Positions 8,439 through 17,627 of a DNA stretch of 62,126 nucleotides are shown piece after piece (position 1 is the stretch's first letter; each line of letters starts with the position of its first letter). Made by a program: the position numbers and the translations under genes. A model generated the notes under the pieces. That model had not been told where the DNA came from. It saw only the letters and a list, made by a program, of their open reading frames with translations, and searched no databases. Source of the stretch: a virus; the IMG/VR virus record IMGVR_UViG_3300045996_000468, positions 1 through 62,126 of that record; one strand, written 5' to 3'.

Positions 8439-9491
8439 ATGCTCGGCATGAACGTTTTCAACGCAAACGCGTTTCAGCCCGTCGAAATGCTCGCTTCACT
8501 GCGGCGGATCGACTACCGGCCAAGCTTCCTTTCGGGGCTGGCCGGTTTGATCCGGCCCGTGCCGGTTCGCACTGAACACGTGTTCATCGAACAGTCTTCG
8601 CGCGGCTTCCAGATCGTTCCGTTCTCGCCGCGTGGCGCACCGCCGAACCAAGTCGGCGGCGATCTGCGCAACGCGCGCGGTTATCAGACGCTCCGCTTCG
8701 CGGAAGCGTCGCGCATCACCGCTTCCGAACTCTCATTCGTGCGCGAGGAAGGCGAGGAAAACATGGTGAAGGCGGTCGCGACGGAAGTCGCGGCACGTCA
8801 GAACAAAGTCGTGCAGGACATGCAGATCACGAAGGAATATCACCTTCTCAATCTGGTCACGCAGGCGAAAGTGATCGACAGCGACGGCACCACCGTCAAG
8901 TACGATTGGGCGAGCGAATTCAGCTTGTCCATCCCGGCCGAAGTCGACTTCGACCTCGACAACGCAACGCCGGCTTCGGGCGCGCTGCGCAAGAAGTGCA
9001 CCGCCGTTCGTCGCTCGATCGAAATCGCGCTGAAGATGGGCCGCGACGCTGCGGCGCAGGGCGTGCGCATCGTCGGCCTGTGCGGCGATGCGTTTTGGGA
9101 TGATCTGACGGCGCACCCGGAAGTCGAAAAGACGTATCTGAACTGGCAGGCGGCCGCTGATCTGCGCAACGATCACGGCGGCGCATGGCGCACGTTCCGC
9201 TATGGTTCGCTTGAGTTTGTGAACTATCGAGGCACCGATGCCGGCGCGACCGGCGCTTCACTGTCGATCAACACCGATAAGTGCAAGTTCTTCCCGGTCG
9301 GCACTGGCATTTTCCAGCATGCCATGTCGCCCGGCGAGACGTTCCAAGATATCGGGCGTCCCGGTCAAGAGTGGTACTCGATGATCGTGCGCGACAAGGA
9401 TCGCGACATGTGGGCGGACGTGGAAATGTATTCGTATCCGCTCTTCGTCTGCACGCATCCGAACGCGCTCTATCAGGCGCGCCGCACCTAA
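8439..9491 (+). CDS. Major capsid protein (gpE family)
   Basis: 350 residues, typical of the lambda gpE family. Supporting segments are the N-terminal YRPSFLSGL, the central arm with FVREEGEENM, and the C-terminal part with WYSMIVRDKDRDMWADVEMYSYPL. It forms the HK97-fold shell. It has a strong ribosome-binding site (AAAGGGGAAAG) and its own 70-bp leader, in line with high expression. Confidence 0.93.
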   Translation: MLGMNVFNANAFQPVEMLASLRRIDYRPSFLSGLAGLIRPVPVRTEHVFIEQSSRGFQIVPFSPRGAPPNQVGGDLRNARGYQTLRFAEASRITASELSFVREEGEENMVKAVATEVAARQNKVVQDMQITKEYHLLNLVTQAKVIDSDGTTVKYDWASEFSLSIPAEVDFDLDNATPASGALRKKCTAVRRSIEIALKMGRDAAAQGVRIVGLCGDAFWDDLTAHPEVEKTYLNWQAAADLRNDHGGAWRTFRYGSLEFVNYRGTDAGATGASLSINTDKCKFFPVGTGIFQHAMSPGETFQDIGRPGQEWYSMIVRDKDRDMWADVEMYSYPLFVCTHPNALYQARRT

Positions 9492-9518
9492 TCGGTCGGC
9501 GCTACTTAGGGGCGGGCG

Positions 9519-9917
9519 ATGGCAGACTTGACGGCGCGACGGGCTATGCTGTCGCGCGCTGTTGAAAGGGCCTTCGGTGAAGTGTTCACCTTCACCGCCC
9601 GAAAGCACGACGCGGCCGACGTTGATCTGCCGCGTATTGCTGACGGATCGCGCGCCGCCTTCGATTGCACGGGCCGATGGGAAGGTCCGGCGAAGGCTGA
9701 TTATCCTCGCGCGCGCGGCAGCACGTCGGATGATCAGTCGATCCGGATCAACGTCCCTTATGCCTGCGTGCGGATCGCAAATGACGCGCTTGCATGGCCG
9801 CTCGTTAATGGCGACCAGTGCTTGCGCCAGAAAGACAACACGCGATGGCGCGTCGCCAACGTGTTGCCAGTCGATCACGACGCCGTCGTTGTGTTTCTGT
9901 CGGATAAGAGGGCATGA
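9519..9917 (+). CDS. Head-tail connector (gpFII-like candidate)
   Basis: 132 residues directly after the capsid gene, in the FI/FII slot. The C-terminal half (LRQKDNTRWRVANVLPVDHDAV) has the beta-barrel pattern of small head-completion proteins that stack on gpW. The call rests on position, size and pattern rather than clear identity. It is ATGA-coupled to the next gene. Confidence 0.5.
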   Translation: MADLTARRAMLSRAVERAFGEVFTFTARKHDAADVDLPRIADGSRAAFDCTGRWEGPAKADYPRARGSTSDDQSIRINVPYACVRIANDALAWPLVNGDQCLRQKDNTRWRVANVLPVDHDAVVVFLSDKRA

Positions 9918-11035
9918 CGCTCGCTCGCACCGCGCTTAGGCTGATCACCGTTGCTGCAATTCGCGGCGCGACGACGGCCGGCGCGCGCGTGTACGACAGC
10001 CGCATCGATGATCTTGCGCCAGACGTATTCGGTGACGACGCGAAGCCGACGATCATTGTCACGACGGACGAAGACAAAGGCGACGGATTAAGCGATCAAG
10101 ATGGCGGGCCGCCGTTCCTGCGCGCGGTTGAACTCTGCTTTCAGATCGGCATGCTTCAGCGCGTGAAGGTCGAAGGCGATCCGGCCACGATCGGCGCGGA
10201 CGAGTACGATCTGATCTATCCGGAAACCGACGCGCAACTCGAAGCCGCGCTTGATCTGATCGAGCATCAAATCGCGCGCCGGCTTGGCAGCGAGCCAGAA
10301 GACGAACTATGCGTGAAGTGGCGCAAGGTCGCGCGCAAGGTCATCAAGTTCGATAGTCACCGGCAGATCGTCGACGAAGCCGGGCAGCGTCTTGCGGTGC
10401 GCCTGATGACGTTCACGTGCGAAATGGCCGACGACTACAGCCGCGCCTATAACTATGTGATCGATGCGGAGCCAACGTCTTACGCTCGCTTGCCGTGGCC
10501 GCTTAGCGAAGTCGCGCCGCTGATGCCGGTCGGGTCTGCGATGAAGGCGACGTGCGATCTTCTCGTCTCGCAGATCGTGCCGCTTGAAGTGGAAAACCTC
10601 GAAGGCGTCGACATTATCGCGGAGCCTGTCGAACTAGAGGCGGGGGAAGCAGAGGACGAAATGATCTCATTCTCGGCTGAACTGTCGTCTGCGCTCGACG
10701 TGCCGATCAACTATGCGACTTCAAGCGAAGTCGAAATCAACTATGCGCGCGGGTTTTTCCAGAAGCTGATTTTGCAGGCGAACGTTACATCGATCACAAT
10801 CCGGAATTGGCCGCGCATCGGTCGCACCGGGCGATTGATTTTGCAGATCGAGCAAACCGGAAATTTCACGATCGCACCGGAAGCTTGGCAAAATACGCAA
10901 TGGCCGAATGGTGGCGGCGACTTCCCCGTGATAACGCTTGGCGCTGGCGCAATTGATTTGGTCGTCTTGGCGACGGTCAACAATGGCACCAACGTTCTAG
11001 GCAACCTCATCGGGCAAGAGTACGGGGCACCATAA
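9914..11035 (+). CDS. Tail completion-type protein with fibre-like C-terminus
   Basis: 373 residues. Residues 1-220 sit where a tail terminator would be encoded and have the mixed alpha/beta pattern of such proteins, but identity is weak. Residues 245-373 look like a separate beta module (ITIRNWPRIGRTGRLILQIEQTG, then a Gly-rich end) of the kind found in phage fibre and appendage proteins. The join falls in an acidic linker (about 205-240). This may be a head-tail protein that also carries an exposed domain. Confidence 0.5.
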   Translation: MTLARTALRLITVAAIRGATTAGARVYDSRIDDLAPDVFGDDAKPTIIVTTDEDKGDGLSDQDGGPPFLRAVELCFQIGMLQRVKVEGDPATIGADEYDLIYPETDAQLEAALDLIEHQIARRLGSEPEDELCVKWRKVARKVIKFDSHRQIVDEAGQRLAVRLMTFTCEMADDYSRAYNYVIDAEPTSYARLPWPLSEVAPLMPVGSAMKATCDLLVSQIVPLEVENLEGVDIIAEPVELEAGEAEDEMISFSAELSSALDVPINYATSSEVEINYARGFFQKLILQANVTSITIRNWPRIGRTGRLILQIEQTGNFTIAPEAWQNTQWPNGGGDFPVITLGAGAIDLVVLATVNNGTNVLGNLIGQEYGAP

Positions 11036-11328
11036 TGGAAACACGCGATCACTTCGTCGGCCGGCTTCTAGGCGAGCAATACAAGCGCACATTCAAGACG
11101 GACAACTATGTGTGCATCCCGCCTGCGCTGTTGATAACCGACGAGCGCGGCGACACATGGTCGATCGGCAGCGACTACATTCAAGACGGGCAACGGTTTT
11201 ATTGGGGCGTCATCCGCAACGACAAGCACATGGACGAACACGCGGAGCGGATCGAGTACAAGGCGGGGCGTGTTCGTATCTATACCACTCTAGGCCCGAA
11301 GGTCTGGAATGGTCGGACGTTCATCTGA
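11035..11328 (+). CDS. Hypothetical protein
   Basis: 97 residues, overlapping the previous stop by one base (TAATG). Beta-rich with many aromatic residues (WSIGSDYI, RFYWGVI). No family recognised; position suggests a small virion or assembly protein. Confidence 0.7.
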   Translation: METRDHFVGRLLGEQYKRTFKTDNYVCIPPALLITDERGDTWSIGSDYIQDGQRFYWGVIRNDKHMDEHAERIEYKAGRVRIYTTLGPKVWNGRTFI

Positions 11329-11357
11329 ACTTCAACTGAGGAAGAGGGGACTAGACT

Positions 11358-11846
11358 ATGCGTGAATTTGCTATCTCTGCCGGTGGCGTGACTGTTGCCG
11401 GTGCAACGACGATGATCTTCGTCAATCCGCCGGCCGCGCCGAACATGAACATCGCGTTTCGGCGTTTTTGGGTTGGTCAGTCGGCCAACGCCACCAGCGC
11501 ACAGCAGCGCGTTCAGCTTGAAACGCAGGTCACTGCGTTCCCGACGCTGACCGCCGCGACGCCTGCGAAGCTGAAGCACGCCGATCCGAACGCTTCCGTG
11601 ATCACGGGCGGCACCGCTGGCGCTGCCGGCACCGCCGGCACCAACGCTTCGGCCGAAGGCGCGGGCGCGAAGACGGCGCGCATGGACGACGCCTTCAACG
11701 TGCTGAACGGCTGGCTCTATGTGCCGACGCCGGCAGAACTGCTGATCCTGCCCGCAGGCTTCGCGAGCGGCTTGGGCTTGTTCTTCCCGGTAGCGCCCGC
11801 GACGCTGACCAATTGGGCGTTCGGTCTGCACTTCAGCGAAGAGTAA
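11358..11846 (+). CDS. Putative structural protein with Gly/Ala linker
   Basis: 162 residues. It has two beta-rich parts separated by a Gly-Thr-Ala linker (about residues 82-105, GGTAGAAGTAGTNAS). Strong ribosome-binding site GGAAGAGGGGA. It is followed at once by an intrinsic terminator, so this is probably the end of the head segment. It could be a virion surface protein. Confidence 0.7.
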   Translation: MREFAISAGGVTVAGATTMIFVNPPAAPNMNIAFRRFWVGQSANATSAQQRVQLETQVTAFPTLTAATPAKLKHADPNASVITGGTAGAAGTAGTNASAEGAGAKTARMDDAFNVLNGWLYVPTPAELLILPAGFASGLGLFFPVAPATLTNWAFGLHFSEE

Positions 11847-11879
11847 AATCGCGAAGGCTCTGACGCGGTTTGAAAACAG

Positions 11880-11915
11880 GGCCGATTGCGCAGCAACGCA
11901 ATCGGCCTCTTTTCA
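11880..11915 (+). terminator. Intrinsic terminator after the head segment
   Basis: A perfect 11-bp stem (GGCCGATTGCG, 11880-11890, with its complement at 11897-11907), a CAGCAA loop, then TCTTTT. It lies between 11846 and 11935 with no gene inside. Because tail genes follow on the same strand, it probably reduces rather than stops transcription unless a promoter lies just after it. Confidence 0.85.
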
Positions 11916-11934
11916 GTTTTGAAGGTTGATCAGC

Positions 11935-12612
11935 ATGAGCCGGGATTTTGCGATCTATGGGCGCGAGCGCATGCGCGGGCCGGGGCCGGCGAATGTCGGC
12001 GGCGGCGCGCCGACTTGGACAAAAAAAGCTGGCCCGGCCATTCAAGACGAAGCGTTCGGATCAACGTCTTCCACGTTCACCGCGCAGCCGATCAACAACG
12101 CATCGTCTAGCGATACCATCATTGTGACGGTTTCAAACTCGCAGCGGGAAACGGCTGGCGTCACCATCGACGGCAACGCAATGACGTTGGTCGTCGCGAG
12201 CCATGCGGGCAGCAATCAGACTTCAATCTGGAAATATACCGGAGCGGTTCTAACCACGGCGAACATTGTCGTTTCGTCCGCGCTGGCTTTGGGACAGGTC
12301 GGAATTTCTGTCGGCGTGCTGACGGGTGTCAACGCTGCCGAAACAGACACGGCGGTCAAGCCGTTTGCGTTCTCGGCAAACCCGCAAGAGACTTCAACGT
12401 CATTGACGGTCCCGGCGTCTGGCTTCGGCATCGTCGTTTATTGTCAAGCCGACGTTGGCAACGTTACGCCAAATGTAGGTTTTGAAGATTACGACACGGG
12501 TGGAGCGTTCTTCACACACTGGTCCGGCTATATGACGGCGAGCGACACGCCGTCAGTAAATGGTCAAGCGTCGGTCGGGCAATCAATGGCAGCAGCGGCA
12601 TGGGGACCATAA
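11935..12612 (+). CDS. Putative virion beta-domain protein
   Basis: 225 residues from ATG 11935 (GAAGG at 11921-11925); a TTG at 11926 is possible. Thr/Ser/Val-rich beta-sandwich pattern (SDTIIVTVSNSQRETAGVTIDG). The same pattern appears in the N-terminal 220 residues of the repeat protein at 14547, suggesting related domains. Probably displayed on the virion; ligand unknown. Confidence 0.65.
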   Translation: MSRDFAIYGRERMRGPGPANVGGGAPTWTKKAGPAIQDEAFGSTSSTFTAQPINNASSSDTIIVTVSNSQRETAGVTIDGNAMTLVVASHAGSNQTSIWKYTGAVLTTANIVVSSALALGQVGISVGVLTGVNAAETDTAVKPFAFSANPQETSTSLTVPASGFGIVVYCQADVGNVTPNVGFEDYDTGGAFFTHWSGYMTASDTPSVNGQASVGQSMAAAAWGP

Positions 12613-12615
12613 ACA

Positions 12616-12867
12616 ATGCATGACGGCTGGCATCCATATCCCAACGATCCATTCAAGCGCCCGGTGCATCCGAACACGCATCGCGTCATCATGTACCCGA
12701 TCCAGTACGGGCCGGGCGACGTTGTCCGCTGTCGCGTGATGGAAAAGAACTTCACGTTCCCCGAACCGGACGAAGGCCAGCCACGGCATTTGCAATTTTC
12801 ATCCGAACAGGATTTGCAGAACTACATCTGCATGTGCATCGCGGAGGAAGAAAACAATGCTCACTGA
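12616..12867 (+). CDS. Hypothetical protein
   Basis: 83 residues. N-terminal His/Pro-rich stretch (HDGWHPYPNDPFKRPVHP), acidic C-terminus. It overlaps the thioredoxin-like gene by 11 bp. No family recognised. Confidence 0.7.
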   Translation: MHDGWHPYPNDPFKRPVHPNTHRVIMYPIQYGPGDVVRCRVMEKNFTFPEPDEGQPRHLQFSSEQDLQNYICMCIAEEENNAH

Positions 12868-13309
12868 CGCCGACTATTGGGACAAGGTCAGCACCGGCAT
12901 CGTCGTCGTATCGATGGAGATACCCGGTTGCCCGGCGTGCGCCGAACTGAAAGAGGCGATGGTCGCGGTTGAAAAAGAGTGTCCCGGCGTTCGCTTCGAG
13001 CGCATGAACACCGCGATCAATCCGCAGACGACGCGCGAACTGCAAATCGTTCACGTGCCGATGCTGTTTCTTTATCGCGACGGCAAGTTCAAGGGGCGCG
13101 CGATCGTCTCGCCGGTCCCGACAAAGGATCGGCTTGTCGAATGGGTGAACTTCCGATCGACGTATCAAGTGCCCGAACCGCCGCCGCTGGTCGAAAAGCC
13201 TGAAGAGTGTTCGTTCTGCATGAACGTTCGCCGCAAACTTTTCTCATGGTTGCCGCGCCGCATCGGGCGATGGCTGGAGGCGCGCTATGCCAACATGTCT
13301 TGGCGTTGA
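12857..13309 (+). CDS. Thioredoxin-fold protein
   Basis: 150 residues. The active-site motif CPAC (Cys25, Cys28) follows the first strand, and the segment VHVPMLFLY carries the cis-Pro (Pro68) expected of the fold. A C-terminal extension (105-150) has a second C-x-x-C (Cys118, Cys121) and many basic residues. Thioredoxin-like proteins reduce or exchange disulfides. This one is encoded among virion genes and overlaps the Cys-containing DUF1996 gene by 23 bp, so it may help fold that partner. No signal peptide is visible, which argues for a cytoplasmic role. Confidence 0.75.
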   Translation: MLTDADYWDKVSTGIVVVSMEIPGCPACAELKEAMVAVEKECPGVRFERMNTAINPQTTRELQIVHVPMLFLYRDGKFKGRAIVSPVPTKDRLVEWVNFRSTYQVPEPPPLVEKPEECSFCMNVRRKLFSWLPRRIGRWLEARYANMSWR

Positions 13310-14537
13310 ATACGATAACACGACGGTCGCGCCGCTAGGCGACATTGCGAGCAACTTCACCGTTGCCGACTGGCTCGTCGCGTCTGTCGGCAATCCCGGT
13401 TGCTTCACCGATGGCGCGGACGGCAAGCTTCGTATCAACTGCATGCCCAGCCATCTGCTTTACGATGATCCGATCTTGTATTATGGCGAGCCGGGCCGGG
13501 CGCATCTGCATCATTTCTTCGGCAACACACAAGCGAGCAACGCCTCGACCTTTTCCAGCCTGCGAACAACCGGCGATGGCACGTGTTCGGGCGGCCCGAT
13601 CAATCGGACTGCATACTGGCATCCGGCGATGATCCGCCCGCAGAATAATAAGGTCGTCAAGCCGACGAGCTACACCATTTATTATACGGTGAATGAGGAA
13701 CGCGACGATCGTTGCGACGCCGTCTTCGGCTGGCAGTACGCGGCGCAGTTTTTGCCGCGCGGATTTTCTTTCATTGGCGGCTGGCCCGATCGTGTGCTGT
13801 CAACGCATGCGGTGACGACTTCCGTTCCGGAAGAGCCGTTCAAGCTGTACGCGGAGCCAACCAATACTTTCCTTTGGAGCATGACATATGACAGCGGCAA
13901 CGCTGCTGTCGGTCCCGCCGGAACGCTCGACGATTTGGCTGATCTGGCGGACGCGGCCGGCGGATTGGCAACGCAGGCGAGCGATCACGCAAATGAAAAG
14001 TTGATCGGACGCTTCAGTCTGCCGACGTGTTGGGACGGCAACAATCTGACTTCGGCCAACGGCAGAACTCACGTCACGTACAAAAGGCAAAACGGCCTTG
14101 GTCAACCCGGATGCCCGGCATCGCATCCGCATCATATTCCCGATCTTCTGTTCGCCGTGAACTATGATCACAACGGCCCGTCCGACTTTCGTCAATGGTA
14201 TCTGTCATCGGACAACGGGCACGGCGAGCCCGTCGCGACTTATCCCGGCGGGCACACGATGCATACGGATTGGTTTGGCGCATGGGATCAAGGCATCATT
14301 GACATTGCGTCCGATAACGTCATGGGCATCGGCGCGGGCAGTACGCATGTCACTTGCAACAATGGCGGGCTGAACAACGACACGGCGCTAAAGGAAAGTC
14401 ATCTGACGGATACGAGCTTCCGATCTGAAGCGATCCGCTACGCTGACATTCCCGATCCGCCGAACTTCGTCGCGCCGATCAACAAATCGAACAAGGGCCG
14501 CAAGCACCAAGCGCACTTCAACACGGGCTGGAGATAA
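13287..14537 (+). CDS. DUF1996-domain protein
   Basis: 416 residues. The segment GEPGRAHLHHFFGNT (about residues 67-81), followed by GGPINRTAYWHPAM, is the signature of DUF1996, a family known mainly from fungi and bacteria with no settled function. Several conserved His and Cys could form a metal or catalytic site. GGAGG lies 7 bp before ATG 13287. It sits among accessory virion genes, so attachment or surface-polymer recognition is a reasonable guess only. Confidence 0.8.
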   Translation: MPTCLGVEYDNTTVAPLGDIASNFTVADWLVASVGNPGCFTDGADGKLRINCMPSHLLYDDPILYYGEPGRAHLHHFFGNTQASNASTFSSLRTTGDGTCSGGPINRTAYWHPAMIRPQNNKVVKPTSYTIYYTVNEERDDRCDAVFGWQYAAQFLPRGFSFIGGWPDRVLSTHAVTTSVPEEPFKLYAEPTNTFLWSMTYDSGNAAVGPAGTLDDLADLADAAGGLATQASDHANEKLIGRFSLPTCWDGNNLTSANGRTHVTYKRQNGLGQPGCPASHPHHIPDLLFAVNYDHNGPSDFRQWYLSSDNGHGEPVATYPGGHTMHTDWFGAWDQGIIDIASDNVMGIGAGSTHVTCNNGGLNNDTALKESHLTDTSFRSEAIRYADIPDPPNFVAPINKSNKGRKHQAHFNTGWR

Positions 14538-14546
14538 ACAACACCG

Positions 14547-17546
14547 ATGCCGAGTTGGGGGCAACTCAAAGGCACGTTCACAGGCAACGCCGTATCGATC
14601 GGCACGTCGATCGCTGCCTCGACGTTGGCTTTTGGCTCTGGCGCGGTTGTCGCTGGCGATCTTGTGTTCGTCGTCGTCGGCGAGCAAACAACCGCGACGA
14701 ATACAAGCGTCACTGACAATCTAGGCAACACTTACAACCCGGTTCATGCGGCCGTCGACACCGGCACCGCGACGGGGCGGCCTTACTTCTCGCTCGTCAC
14801 GAACCCCGGCACGATCACCAGCGTTACCGTCACGGCAAACGGCGGCTCGCAGAACGGCGCGGTCGCAGTCGCCATCTATAGCGGCCCGTTCAAGGCGTCG
14901 CCGCTCGACAAGTTTCCAACGGCAGTCAGCGACAACACTTCGCCGTTCACCGCGCCGACGACCGGCACGCTGTCGCAAATCTATGAACTTGCCGTCTCAT
15001 GGTGCGTGTCGACCGGCAACGCGACATTCTCCGCGACTGCGCCGAACACGAAGGCCGTCGAAATTGCGACGGCGTCCGTTCTGTCGGTTCGCATCGGTCA
15101 TCAGACGGTCGACGACACTTCGGCACTGACACCGGCTTGGACCGGAACGAACCCGACCGACGGCATGGCCGGCGTCGCAACGTTCATGGTGCCGATCGAT
15201 GATCCGCGTCCCGGCGGATCGAAGCTTCTCAAAGGCGCAAGCATCGCGGCCGCGCTCGCAACGGCATGGATTGCCGCGCCCGATCTGCCGACGCTGAAGA
15301 ACAAGTTTTCTGCCGCGCTGTTCGAAGCCGCTGCGCCGGACCCTGATCAAGCGCCGGCATTGGGATCACCGCGCTTCGTCGAAGCGCCCGACGATCCGTT
15401 GCCGACGCTTCGTCGGAAGTCTGATCCGACCATCTTCGAAGCACCGCCGCCGCCGACTGTCGACGCACCGCCCGGCGTTGGCGCGCCGATCTTCGTTGCA
15501 ATTCCGGATTGGGTGCATGAGGCGAACTATCGTCGCCGCATGCTGCCGCAAGCGGGCGCGGCCGCGCCGGTCGACGATCCGCCGTTCCGTCGCCTGCGCT
15601 TCCACACTTGGACGCATGACGCGCCGACGATCACCGACATTTCCGGCGGCGGCTTGATCGTTGACGCTGATCGACCGATCTATCGTCGTTACCTCGATCT
15701 GACTGCGTTCATTCCGCCGCCGCCAATGCCGACGCTGCGGACGAAGATCGCGGCGGCAATCTATCAAGCGCCCGCGCAAGTCGACAATCCGCCGGGCAAG
15801 CGTCACCGCATCATCGTTGATGACTGGTGGAATGAGACGCCGCCGCTTCAGGCGGCTGTTCGAAAGCTGACGCCGCCGTCCGTCGACAACCCGCCGCGAT
15901 TGCGCCGGCAACCGATCACGAACGCCGTCGATCAAGGTGCGGTCCCGACGCTTCCGCGCAAGATCGCGGCGACGTTGACGACACCGATTGCGCAAGTCGA
16001 CAATCCGCCGTTCGGTCGCAAGCGTGTCTTCCACACTTGGACCTATGACGGCGGCACGACGGTCGACGTGTCGGGCGGCGGGCTGATCGTCGACGCCGAT
16101 CGCGCGCCGTACCGCCGCTATCTCGACTTCACACATTGGTTGCCGACGCCGCCCGCGCCGACGCTGCGCTCGAAACTCAATCCGGCGATCCTCGACAACA
16201 CGGTCGCCGTCGTCGACCAGCCGCCCGGCCTCGCTGGCGTGCGCATCGTGCCGCAGCCGGATCAACCGTTGCCGACGCTTGGGCCACGCAAGATCGCGGC
16301 GTTCGCCGGCACCGTTGTCGTCACCGACTATCCGCGCCGCCGGCCGCTGCTTGACGCTGCGTTCTGGAACGATCCGCAACCGCTGCCGACGCTGCGCCGA
16401 AAACTTACGCCGCCATCGATCGACAATCCGCCGCCGCGTCGCCGGCATGTCGCGCACGTCTATGAAGCGCCAGCGCTGCCGACGCTTCGTCCGAAACTGC
16501 CGCCGCAGATCACGGCTGTTCCGGTCAACGATCCGCCGGGCCGCCGCGCGAGCGCGCCGCTTCAGCACTGGCTTGAGCTCGACCAGCAGATCGCCCGGCG
16601 CAAGCTGGTCGCCGCGATCGCCGCCGTTGTCGCCGCGCCCGATGCCGTGCCGTTCAAGCGCCGCACCGATCTGTCTGCATGGTGGCAGGACGATGCGCCG
16701 GTTCAATTGCGCCGCCGCCTGTTGCCGCCACAGATCACGGCGGTTGCTGCCGATAGCATCCCGGCGAAGCGCCGGCCGGATATCGGGGCATGGTTCGAAG
16801 AGCCAGCGCAGGCGACGCGGCAGCGCAAGTTGCCGCCGCAGATCACCGCCGTTCGCGTCGACAACCCGGTCGGCGTGCGCCGGCCGGATATCCGCGAATG
16901 GTGGCTGGCCGACGTTCAGCCGGCCGTCCGCCGCAAGTCGCTGGTCATCGGGGCCGCACAAGCGGTTGATAACCCGCCGCCGCTGAAACGGGCGCTGCCG
17001 CTGGAATGGTGGCAGATCGAGCAGCCGGGGCCGGTGGTAAGCCGGAAACTTCCGGCCGCCGTGACGGGTGTTCAGGCGGACAACCCGCCACCGCCGCGCC
17101 GGCCCGATCTGTCGGCATGGCACGCGCCCGTGCCGCCGATCGAGCAGCGGCAAGCGCTCGCCGTTCCGCCGTCCGTCGACAATCCGCCGCGTCTGCGCCG
17201 ATACGATCTTTCAGTGTGGTTCGCGCCAGACTTCACGCGCGCGACGGTCGCCGCGAAGATTGCCGGCCACACACAACAGGATAGCCCGCCGCCAAAGCAA
17301 CGGCGCGACGTTACACATTCGGCATGGTCGGTTGATGCCGCCGCGTGGCCGGTGCAAATCCGGCCGATTGCTGCAATCTCGGATGCGGCGACGCCGGTCA
17401 ACGATCCGCCGCCGCGCAAGCCGATATCGCACGACTTCGCGACGGCTTGGCTTCCGCCGCCGCCGCTGCCGACACTGCGCGGTTTCCTGATGCGGCGTCG
17501 TCGGGAAGGTTCAACAGATCAGCCAAGAGGCGCGCTGTTGATATGA
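14547..17546 (+). CDS. Large Pro/Arg repeat protein (999 aa)
   Basis: Residues 1-220 are a beta-rich domain (GDLVFVVVGEQTTATNTSVTDNLGNTY begins it, shortened here as GDLVFVVVGEQ). Residues 243-980 are 17 or 18 degenerate repeats of 33-40 residues with the anchor V-D-N-P-P, then Arg-rich turn, then W-W or W-F, then PTLRRKL. Two units (342 and 484) carry the same 32-residue insert (SGGGLIVDADR). There are almost no Cys. Such extended Pro-rich repeats suggest a long rod or a multivalent binder on the virion. It lies just before the tail genes. I know of no named family. Confidence 0.75.
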   Translation: MPSWGQLKGTFTGNAVSIGTSIAASTLAFGSGAVVAGDLVFVVVGEQTTATNTSVTDNLGNTYNPVHAAVDTGTATGRPYFSLVTNPGTITSVTVTANGGSQNGAVAVAIYSGPFKASPLDKFPTAVSDNTSPFTAPTTGTLSQIYELAVSWCVSTGNATFSATAPNTKAVEIATASVLSVRIGHQTVDDTSALTPAWTGTNPTDGMAGVATFMVPIDDPRPGGSKLLKGASIAAALATAWIAAPDLPTLKNKFSAALFEAAAPDPDQAPALGSPRFVEAPDDPLPTLRRKSDPTIFEAPPPPTVDAPPGVGAPIFVAIPDWVHEANYRRRMLPQAGAAAPVDDPPFRRLRFHTWTHDAPTITDISGGGLIVDADRPIYRRYLDLTAFIPPPPMPTLRTKIAAAIYQAPAQVDNPPGKRHRIIVDDWWNETPPLQAAVRKLTPPSVDNPPRLRRQPITNAVDQGAVPTLPRKIAATLTTPIAQVDNPPFGRKRVFHTWTYDGGTTVDVSGGGLIVDADRAPYRRYLDFTHWLPTPPAPTLRSKLNPAILDNTVAVVDQPPGLAGVRIVPQPDQPLPTLGPRKIAAFAGTVVVTDYPRRRPLLDAAFWNDPQPLPTLRRKLTPPSIDNPPPRRRHVAHVYEAPALPTLRPKLPPQITAVPVNDPPGRRASAPLQHWLELDQQIARRKLVAAIAAVVAAPDAVPFKRRTDLSAWWQDDAPVQLRRRLLPPQITAVAADSIPAKRRPDIGAWFEEPAQATRQRKLPPQITAVRVDNPVGVRRPDIREWWLADVQPAVRRKSLVIGAAQAVDNPPPLKRALPLEWWQIEQPGPVVSRKLPAAVTGVQADNPPPPRRPDLSAWHAPVPPIEQRQALAVPPSVDNPPRLRRYDLSVWFAPDFTRATVAAKIAGHTQQDSPPPKQRRDVTHSAWSVDAAAWPVQIRPIAAISDAATPVNDPPPRKPISHDFATAWLPPPPLPTLRGFLMRRRREGSTDQPRGALLI
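15273..17486 (+). repeat. Protein-level tandem repeats in the 999-aa protein
   Basis: Repeat anchors ([VIA]-D-x-P-P) fall near residues 305, 342, 412, 446, 484, 556, 625, 660, 735, 771, 807, 844, 877, 911 and 951, with weaker ones between. The DNA copies are diverged (for example GTCGACAATCCGCC recurs) but the reading frame and spacing are kept. Copies diverged in sequence yet constant in motif suggest selection on the protein repeat. Confidence 0.85.
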
Positions 17547-17627
17547 TGCACAACGACTTGCGAATGTGTTATTTGGCGATCCGTGGGGATCGATTGGGGC
17601 GCGCTTCGTGCGCGAGGGGGAAAAGCG

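Noticed and set aside
15366-17153. A 595-residue open frame antisense to the repeat protein
   Set aside because: It mirrors the repeat DNA on the other strand, is Arg-rich without motifs and has no ribosome-binding site; a GC-rich shadow.
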